Shown piece after piece: positions 1-4,563 of a stretch of DNA of 8,281 nucleotides. Position numbers and translations under genes: made by a program. This stretch comes from DATBMY01 sp036554605. Lineage in GTDB: Bacteria > Acidobacteriota > Blastocatellia > UBA7656. The DNA is taken from the NCBI GenBank assembly GCA_036554605.1, contig DATBMY010000553.1, positions 1 to 8,281 on the forward strand, written 5' to 3'. Position 1 is the first letter of the stretch, and the number at the start of each line of letters is the position of its first letter. The notes beneath the pieces are model-generated. The model made no database searches, was not told where the DNA came from, and saw only the letters and a program-made list of their open reading frames with translations.

Positions 1-2317
1 CAATTCCCAAAACTCGCTGGGTGAATGGGAGAAAGTCATAGAGACGTTAAAGAAAGCCTTGCTGGTCTATCAGGCCCAGGGTGACCGCAATAGCGAAGCA
101 ATCACGCTCGCTAATATCAGCACGTTTTACTCTAAAGTTGGCGATATGGAGAAGGCGCTGGAGTATGCGAATCTGACGCTTCCGATCAGGCGCGAAGTAG
201 GAGACCGAGCCGCCGAGGCCCATACGCTGAACATCATCGGCTCGATTCATAACGCAACGGGGGATGTCAGGAAGGCGATAGAGGTCTACGAACAGGCGCT
301 TCTGTTACGCCCTTTTACGGATAGGATAGTAGAAGCCAACCTGCTCAGAAATCTCGGCGGTGCTTACGCCGCGGCGGGCGAAACGCAAGCGGCGCTCAGC
401 TACTTTAAGCAAGCCCTCACCCTATCCCGCCAATCCGGAGGGCGTCAAGGGGAAGCAATCGCGCTCAGGGGGTTGGGAGAGATATACCGTTTACTGGGTC
501 AGACAGCGGAGGCGCTCGAACACTTCAACGAGTCGCTTCCTATCGCGCGGGCCATAAGCCATCGCGAGGGCGAGGCGCAGTCGCTGCACATCATTGCCCG
601 CGTGCAGCGAGACCTCAATCAGCTTCCCGAAGCCCGCGTTAACATCGAGGCCGGTATCAGCATCATCGAATCGCTCCGCGCGCGGATTCGGGATCAGCAA
701 CAGCGTTCCTCCTATTTCGCGAGCGTGGGGAGTTACTACGATCTATATATCGATATACTGATGCAGCAGCGCACTGAGCAGGATTCAGAAGCCCTCAACG
801 CCCGGGCGATTGAAGCGAGCGAGCGCAGCCGCGCCCGCAGCTTGCTTGAGCTTCTCGCGGAAGCCCGTATAGAAATCCGTCAGGAGGTCGATCCGGAGTT
901 GCTCAGGCGAGAACGCACGCTACAGCAATCTCTAAACACCGGCGCCGAACAGCAGATAAGGCTTCTCAGCGGAAAGCACACCCCTGAGCAGGCTGAAGCG
1001 GCCTCCAGGCGAATCGCCTCACTTACGGCCGAGCTTCAAGAATTGAAGACGAAGATTCGCGCCGCGAGCCCTCGTTATGCCGCTCTCACCCAGCCTGAGC
1101 CGCTCTCGCTCAAACAGATTCAAGAGCAGGCGCTCGACCCGGAAACGCTGCTTCTGGAATACTCGCTCGGCGACAAGCGAAGCTACCTGTGGGCAGTCAC
1201 TCAGACAAAGATCACCGGATTTGCGCTTCCCTCAAAGGCCGAGATAGAAGCGGCGGCACGCCACTTCTATGACCTCGCGAAGAGTAATGCGAAGAGCGAA
1301 GAGATCGAACAATCCGCTGCCCGGCTGAGTCAAATGCTGCTCGCTCCGGCTCTCAAAGAGATGAGCAAACCAAGGCTGGCCATAGTTGCCGACGGCGCTC
1401 TGCAATACATACCATTCGCCGCGCTGCCCAAGCCTTCGACAGAAAGGACTGATAAGCAACGCGCATCCATCCAATATCAACCCTTGATCATAGACCACGA
1501 AATAGTGATGCTTCCCTCGGCTTCTACTCTTGCCCTCTTGAGACAAGAAACAAGAGTGCGCGCGGCATCGCCTAAGCTCGTCGCGGTCCTGGCAGACCCG
1601 GTCTTTGATAGCGAAGACGTGCGGGTCAGACGCGCGTTGGCTGGCGCAACCGATTCCGAAAAGCAATCGACTGAAAAAGACTCAGCGCTATTGCGATCCG
1701 TTGAAGAGACAGGCGTGGCCAGCGGAAAATGGCCGCTCCCAAGACTGCTCGGAACCAGGCGCGAGGCGCAGAGGATTCTCTCCCTGGCTCCTGCGCAGGC
1801 CAAACGGCAGGCGCTTGACTTTGAAGCGAGCCGCGAAACCGCTTTAGGCTCAGACCTCGGCCATTATCAGATAATCCATTTCGCAACACACGGCTTGATA
1901 AACAACCGCCACCCGGAGTTGTCCGGTCTGGTCCTTTCGCTGGCCGACAAACAGGGCCGTCCTCAAAACGGCTTTCTGCGCCTTAACGAGATATACAATC
2001 TTCGACTGCCCGTGGAGCTTGTTGTGCTGAGCGCCTGCCAGACGGGGCTTGGCAAAGAGGTTCGCGGTGAGGGCTTGATAGGACTCACGCGCGGCTTTAT
2101 GTATGCCGGCGCGCGCCGCCTAGCGGCTAGCTTATGGCAGGTCGAAGATGCGGCGACGAGCGAGCTGATGGCTCTCTTCTATCGCGGGATGCTCGGAGAG
2201 AAGCGGTTGAGACCAGCCTCCGCGCTGCGCGCCGCCCAACTTGAGATGTGGAAACAGAAACAGTGGCGATCACCTTATTACTGGGCGGCTTTCGTGATTC
2301 AAGGAGAATGGAAATAA
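1..2317 (+). CDS. TPR-CHAT domain protein (caspase-like protease fold), 5' end missing
   Basis: The frame is already open at the left edge (first complete codon at 2), so the true start lies outside; the TTG at 59 is only an internal leucine codon inside a TPR. The visible part is 771 residues, numbered here from that first codon. Residues ~1-230 are tetratricopeptide repeats of the 40-residue type (one partial and about five full units, such as A-x-TLNIIGSIHNATGD and LRNLGGAYAAAGE). Residues ~300-360 are a charged helical linker, probably coiled coil. Residues ~364-771 form a CHAT domain with the expected dyad: His630 in HFATHG and Cys679 in LSACQTG, followed by GEGLIGLTRGFMYAGARR and a terminal YYWAAFVIQGEW. 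CHAT proteins are cytosolic caspase/separase-like proteases or their relatives; the TPRs normally bind a regulator or substrate. No signal peptide can be judged because the N-terminus is missing. The next genes encode a sigma factor and an anti-sigma-like protein, suggesting a regulatory role. The domain call is firm; protease activity and substrate are inferred. The stop is one base before a heptad array. Confidence 0.93.
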   Translation, partial: NSQNSLGEWEKVIETLKKALLVYQAQGDRNSEAITLANISTFYSKVGDMEKALEYANLTLPIRREVGDRAAEAHTLNIIGSIHNATGDVRKAIEVYEQALLLRPFTDRIVEANLLRNLGGAYAAAGETQAALSYFKQALTLSRQSGGRQGEAIALRGLGEIYRLLGQTAEALEHFNESLPIARAISHREGEAQSLHIIARVQRDLNQLPEARVNIEAGISIIESLRARIRDQQQRSSYFASVGSYYDLYIDILMQQRTEQDSEALNARAIEASERSRARSLLELLAEARIEIRQEVDPELLRRERTLQQSLNTGAEQQIRLLSGKHTPEQAEAASRRIASLTAELQELKTKIRAASPRYAALTQPEPLSLKQIQEQALDPETLLLEYSLGDKRSYLWAVTQTKITGFALPSKAEIEAAARHFYDLAKSNAKSEEIEQSAARLSQMLLAPALKEMSKPRLAIVADGALQYIPFAALPKPSTERTDKQRASIQYQPLIIDHEIVMLPSASTLALLRQETRVRAASPKLVAVLADPVFDSEDVRVRRALAGATDSEKQSTEKDSALLRSVEETGVASGKWPLPRLLGTRREAQRILSLAPAQAKRQALDFEASRETALGSDLGHYQIIHFATHGLINNRHPELSGLVLSLADKQGRPQNGFLRLNEIYNLRLPVELVVLSACQTGLGKEVRGEGLIGLTRGFMYAGARRLAASLWQVEDAATSELMALFYRGMLGEKRLRPASALRAAQLEMWKQKQWRSPYYWAAFVIQGEWK

Positions 2318-2318
2318 A

Positions 2319-2346
2319 TAAAAAGTAAAAAGTAAAAAGTAAAAAG
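2319..2346 (+). repeat. Forward heptad array, four exact TAAAAAG units
   Basis: Four perfect tandem copies of TAAAAAG begin one base after the stop codon of the CHAT gene. The opposite-orientation array at 2754-2777 is built from the reverse complement (CTTTTTA), so the two bracket the four-helix-bundle gene as inverted repeats. The bases following the array include AAGAGAGGAG (2351-2360), a 10-mer also found after the forward array at 3381-3408. Confidence 0.95.
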
Positions 2347-2353
2347 TGAGAAG

Positions 2354-2360
2354 AGAGGAG
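2354..2360 (+). promoter_or_regulatory. Shine-Dalgarno that fixes the start of the four-helix-bundle gene
   Basis: AGAGGAG lies nine bases before ATG 2370. It favours that ATG over the in-frame GTG at 2346, whose first base is the last base of the heptad array and which has only repeat sequence upstream. Confidence 0.7.
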
Positions 2361-2369
2361 AAGAGGAAG

Positions 2370-2747
2370 ATGGTTGTTGACAAGATTGATAAGCCAAAAG
2401 ACATTTGTCAGCGAACGTTTGAGTTTTCAGTTCGAGTTCTTCAGGTATGCCAGTTTCTGTATAAGAAAGGGGGACCCGAGAGGAGATTAGCGGATCAGTT
2501 GCTCCGGGCCGGAACTTCAATCGGAGCGAACATCGAAGAAGCGCGGGCCGGGCAAAGCAGGCCCGACTTTATCAGTAAAAACGCAATCGCTTTGAAAGAG
2601 GCCCGCGAAACTAATTACTGGATTCGCCTGCTCGTTGCCGCACAGCTTGTGCCTGAGTCTCAACTGTCGGCGCTTGAGGCCGAATCCGCGGAGTTGATGA
2701 AGATAATCGGCGCCATCGTCGTCTCCTCCAGGCAGGCAAAGCGATGA
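2370..2747 (+). CDS. Four-helix-bundle protein (S23/IVP-type, TIGR02436-like)
   Basis: This gene encodes 125 residues, a typical length for the family first described from intervening sequences in 23S rRNA genes; Avd, the accessory protein of diversity-generating retroelements, has a similar fold. The diagnostic block is residues 43-61, QLLRAGTSIGANIEEARAG, matching the family pattern of Q-x-x-RA-x-x-SI-x-x-NI-x-E. It is followed by S63-RPDFISK, a helix with LKEARETNYWIRLL and a terminal helix rich in Ala and Leu. The protein is soluble, with no signal or membrane segment. Its cellular function is unknown; Avd binds nucleic acid and a reverse transcriptase, but no reverse transcriptase or template repeat is visible here. 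I chose ATG 2370 because of the well-spaced AGAGGAG. The gene lies 52 bp after the CHAT stop and 30 bp before the sigma start, and is bracketed by opposed heptad arrays, so it may have been inserted into an older regulatory gene set. Family assignment is confident. Confidence 0.9.
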   Translation: MVVDKIDKPKDICQRTFEFSVRVLQVCQFLYKKGGPERRLADQLLRAGTSIGANIEEARAGQSRPDFISKNAIALKEARETNYWIRLLVAAQLVPESQLSALEAESAELMKIIGAIVVSSRQAKR

Positions 2748-2753
2748 CGCATT

Positions 2754-2777
2754 CTTTTTACTTTTAACTTTTTACTT
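2754..2777 (+). repeat. Reverse heptad array (CTTTTTA, CTTTTAA, CTTTTTA, CTT)
   Basis: Three heptads in the opposite orientation to those at 2319-2346, the middle one with a single change, plus a terminal CTT. The array ends directly against the GTG start codon at 2778, so the whole upstream region of the sigma gene that should contain a ribosome-binding site is repeat sequence. Confidence 0.92.
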
Positions 2778-3383
2778 GTGAAAGGTTGGGTTTTAACAGA
2801 AGACGCTTTCTCCCGGCTGCTTGCGCAGCTTGATCCGGACCGCGAGCGAGCCGCGGAAAAGTATGAGGAGATTCGCCGCAAGCTGATGAAGTTTTTCAAG
2901 TGGCGGGGCTGTTTGCAGTTTGAAGAGTACGCCGATAAGACTATTGACCGGGTCGCGCGCAAGATCGTCGAAGGCGCGGAGCTTCAAGCGTCAAACCCTC
3001 CCGCGCTTTTCTACGGCGTCGCCGTCAACTTGCTAAAGGAGCACTGGCGAGAGGTGGCAAGCCGGGGGGAGACATTTGCAGGCCATAGCGAGGCGTTAAA
3101 TCCATCCGATGATCCGGAGTATATAAGGGAGCAAGCAGAGAATCTACAAGAAGAGGAGAGTCGGCTTGCCTGCCTGCGCAGCTGCCTCGGCGAGCTTTCT
3201 TCGGAAAGCGTCTCGCTCATCAAGCAGTACTATTCGGAAGGCGACGTGTTGGACAAGGAGCAGCGAAAGCAGATAGCCCGGCGGCTTAATCTGACTGCTA
3301 CTGCGCTGCGCAGCCGGGCCTTTCGGATCAGAGGCGAGCTTGAGCGGTGCGTCAACACATGCATGGAGAGAAATAATAAGTAA
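2778..3383 (+). CDS. ECF-like RNA polymerase sigma-70 family factor
   Basis: This gene encodes 201 residues, the size expected of an extracytoplasmic-function sigma factor with only regions 2 and 4. Region 2 covers about residues 24-91: KYEEIRRKLMKFFKWRGC, then EEYADKTIDRVARKIVEG, then LFYGVAVNLLKEHWRE, which corresponds to the core-binding and -10 recognition helices. A charged linker (92-130) follows. Region 4 covers about 131-195: LGELSSESVSLIKQYY, then the helix-turn-helix QRKQIARRLNLTATALRSRA and a closing helix RIRGELERC. The product should direct core polymerase to a dedicated promoter set. GTG 2778 is the first usable start in the frame; no Shine-Dalgarno is visible because the preceding 24 bases are a heptad array. 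The frame is the same as that of the four-helix-bundle gene, separated from it by one stop. The stop TAA is the first three bases of the next forward array. The membrane anti-sigma-like gene downstream is its likely partner. Target promoters are not identifiable here. Confidence 0.85.
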   Translation: MKGWVLTEDAFSRLLAQLDPDRERAAEKYEEIRRKLMKFFKWRGCLQFEEYADKTIDRVARKIVEGAELQASNPPALFYGVAVNLLKEHWREVASRGETFAGHSEALNPSDDPEYIREQAENLQEEESRLACLRSCLGELSSESVSLIKQYYSEGDVLDKEQRKQIARRLNLTATALRSRAFRIRGELERCVNTCMERNNK

Positions 3384-3408
3384 AAAGTAAAAAGGCAAAA
3401 GTAAAAAG
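3381..3408 (+). repeat. Second forward heptad array (TAAAAAG, TAAAAAG, GCAAAAG, TAAAAAG)
   Basis: Four heptads, the third degenerate. The first three bases are the stop codon of the sigma gene. The last bases run into AAGAGAGGAG (3406-3415), the 10-mer also present after the forward array of the four-helix-bundle cassette. Confidence 0.93.
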
Positions 3409-3487
3409 AGAGGAGGTCGCAACAGTTCTTGGTTTTTCGGCATACTTCATAGAGGGAGGATAAGTAGAAAGTTTAAAGTGGAAAGGT
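3409..3487 (+). other. Gene-less spacer between opposed heptad arrays, with two unused Shine-Dalgarno-like sites
   Basis: This 79-bp stretch holds AGGAGGT at 3411-3417 and GGGAGGA at 3454-3460, both strong ribosome-binding motifs, but no substantial gene. The first is followed only by a seven-codon TTG frame (3429-3452); the second has no start codon at normal spacing. At 3465-3485 are three degenerate forward heptads (TAGAAAG, TTTAAAG, TGGAAAG). No match to the coding part of the four-helix-bundle gene can be seen by eye. Confidence 0.7.
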
Positions 3488-3524
3488 CTTTTACTTTTTA
3501 CTTTTTACTTTTTACTTTTTACTT
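3488..3524 (+). repeat. Second reverse heptad array (CTTTTA, then four CTTTTTA, then CTT)
   Basis: One six-base unit and four exact CTTTTTA heptads, followed by CTT against ATG 3525. The arrangement at the boundary is the same as at 2754-2777. It is the reverse complement of the array at 3381-3408, so the RNA could fold into a long A-U-rich stem just upstream of the start codon. Confidence 0.95.
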
Positions 3525-4466
3525 ATGGATGATCTGATGGTCCAGTACCTGTTGGGTCAGTTGTCGGAGGAAGAACAAGAACAGGTCGAGCAGCGTGCTT
3601 TCGAAGATGACGAGTTCTACCGGCAACTCCTGGAGGTAGAGGACGACCTGCGGTTTGCCTACGCTCAGGGGACGCTCCCGCTCGCGCGGAGAGAACTCTT
3701 CGAGAAGCGATTCTTGATCTTCGCAGACGAGCGCAAGAGGGTGGCGCTTGCGCGAGACATGATTGCCGAGCTTCGGCAGGCCCAGGTCGAGCGAAAGGCT
3801 AGTAGTGGATGGCTCTCCTGGTTTTTCGGTTCGGCAAGTACCGGTATGCGCTTCGCGATGGCGGCGGCATTGCTGGTTGTTGTGTCGGGGCTGATATGGC
3901 TTTTGTTTGAAACGGCGCGGATGCGCGGCGAGATAGAGAATCTGCGAGCCGAGCGCGCGGCAGCCGACCGGCAGCTTGACGAGCGCATAGCCGAAGAGCG
4001 AGCTCGCGCAGAGCAGCTGGATAAGCAGCTTGAAGAGGAACGCGACCGGCGCGCTCAGCTGGAGCAAGAGCTTGCGATGAGTGGGAGGCAGGCTGAAGAG
4101 GAATCGGCGCGGCCTTCCGTCCTGGCGCTTCTGCTCTCGCCGGGTCTTATCCGCGGAGGCGGAGAGACAAAGCGGCTCGTTTTGCCGCCGGGCGTAGAAC
4201 ATGTGCGACTTCGGCTCGAATTGACCGGCGATCTTTCAAGCGTCTATCGCGCGGTCTTAATGAACTCCGAAGGAAACGAGATATATACTAGAACCGCATT
4301 AAGGGCGAGAGGCGGCGCTCGCCCAGTTATTACTTTGAGCATTCCTGCCCGCATTCTTGCCGAAGACGATTACGAGCTCAGGCTGACCGGCCTCGACCCC
4401 GCGGGTCAACCGGAACGCACTGCCAGCTATTACTTTACGGTGCAAAGTCAGTACCGCCTGCGGTAG
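3525..4466 (+). CDS. Single-pass membrane protein with anti-sigma-like N-terminus, coiled coil and C-terminal beta domain
   Basis: This gene encodes 313 residues. Residues 1-75 (VQYLLGQLSEEEQEQVEQRAFEDDEFY... LLEVEDDLRFAYAQG) resemble the N-terminal segments of acidobacterial proteins encoded next to ECF sigma factors. They match the zf-HC2 outline 'YL-G-L-EEE--VE', but the zinc-binding His and Cys residues are absent. A hydrophobic membrane helix spans 108-128 (MAAALLVVVSGLIWLLF core). Residues ~130-195 are a strongly charged heptad-patterned coiled coil. Residues ~200-313 form a beta-rich domain starting LLLSPGLIRGGGETKRLVLP and ending ASYYFTVQ. The N-terminus is probably cytosolic, holding the sigma factor, with the coiled coil and beta domain outside the cytoplasm as sensor. 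Position directly after the sigma gene supports the anti-sigma role, but binding is inferred. ATG 3525 is the first start after an in-frame TAA at 3474; it has no Shine-Dalgarno, because a CTTTTTA array fills the leader. ATG 3537 is an alternative. Confidence 0.78.
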   Translation: MDDLMVQYLLGQLSEEEQEQVEQRAFEDDEFYRQLLEVEDDLRFAYAQGTLPLARRELFEKRFLIFADERKRVALARDMIAELRQAQVERKASSGWLSWFFGSASTGMRFAMAAALLVVVSGLIWLLFETARMRGEIENLRAERAAADRQLDERIAEERARAEQLDKQLEEERDRRAQLEQELAMSGRQAEEESARPSVLALLLSPGLIRGGGETKRLVLPPGVEHVRLRLELTGDLSSVYRAVLMNSEGNEIYTRTALRARGGARPVITLSIPARILAEDDYELRLTGLDPAGQPERTASYYFTVQSQYRLR

Positions 4467-4552
4467 CGGGCGGGTATCGCTGGGCGACTACCCATTCAAT
4501 CCGCAACAGTTTTTCAGATCCGACATTAATCCCATGAAAGGGAATCGATGAC

Positions 4553-4558
4553 GGAGGA
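4553..4558 (+). promoter_or_regulatory. Shine-Dalgarno of the SBBP-repeat gene
   Basis: GGAGGA lies five bases before ATG 4564, a canonical arrangement that fixes this start and contrasts with the two upstream genes that lack one. In the rest of the 97-bp intergenic region (4467-4563) I see only a weak GGGTA/TACCC pair (4472-4493) and no clear promoter or terminator. Confidence 0.8.
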
Positions 4559-4563
4559 CTGAA

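Larger units (their letters stand above)
2319..2777 (+). other. Putative heptad-bounded cassette carrying the four-helix-bundle gene
   Basis: This unit consists of (TAAAAAG)4, a ribosome-binding site, a 125-codon gene and three CTTTTTA-type heptads ending in CTT. It sits between the CHAT gene and the sigma factor gene with almost no other sequence: it starts one base after one stop codon and ends directly against the next start codon. A second, gene-less unit with the same boundaries and the same post-array 10-mer occurs at 3381-3524, which supports treating the whole as one discrete, possibly mobile, unit. No transposase or target-site duplication is visible, so mobility is an inference. Confidence 0.4.

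Noticed and set aside
59..61. TTG as the start of the TPR-CHAT gene
   Set aside because: The frame is open to the left edge and the upstream residues (GEWEKVIETLKKAL) are the first helix of a TPR continuing through this codon.
1232..1666. Minus-strand frame inside the CHAT domain
   Set aside because: Antisense of a conserved catalytic-domain region, no ribosome-binding site and no family resemblance.
1..2317. True type III-E CRISPR TPR-CHAT component
   Set aside because: No Cas7-11/gRAMP, repeat array or Csx30-like gene is visible; TPR-CHAT proteins are common in Acidobacteriota outside CRISPR loci.
2346..2369. Upstream GTG start giving a 133-residue four-helix-bundle protein
   Set aside because: The codon overlaps the heptad array, has no Shine-Dalgarno, and adds only a purine-coded MRREEKRK extension; ATG 2370 has a well-spaced AGAGGAG.
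3429..3452. Seven-codon TTG frame after AGGAGGT in the spacer
   Set aside because: Too short and with a spacing of 11 bases from the site; no evidence that it is translated.
2319..3524. Heptad arrays as a CRISPR or diversity-generating retroelement
   Set aside because: Units are 7 bp with no unique spacers; there is no reverse transcriptase or template/variable repeat pair, despite the Avd-like fold of the small protein.
3478..3537. Nineteen-codon GTG frame through the reverse array, overlapping the anti-sigma-like start
   Set aside because: Its peptide is just the translated repeat (Phe/Leu/Tyr-rich), and the nearest Shine-Dalgarno-like site is 17 bases away.
3519..4202. 227-codon minus-strand frame opposite the anti-sigma-like gene
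   Set aside because: Low-complexity Leu/Arg/Gln product with no recognisable domain; the + strand frame has a clear membrane helix, coiled coil and family similarity.
4472..4493. GGGTA/TACCC hairpin after the anti-sigma-like gene as a terminator
   Set aside because: Only five base pairs with a 12-base loop and no T-tract; not distinguishable from chance.
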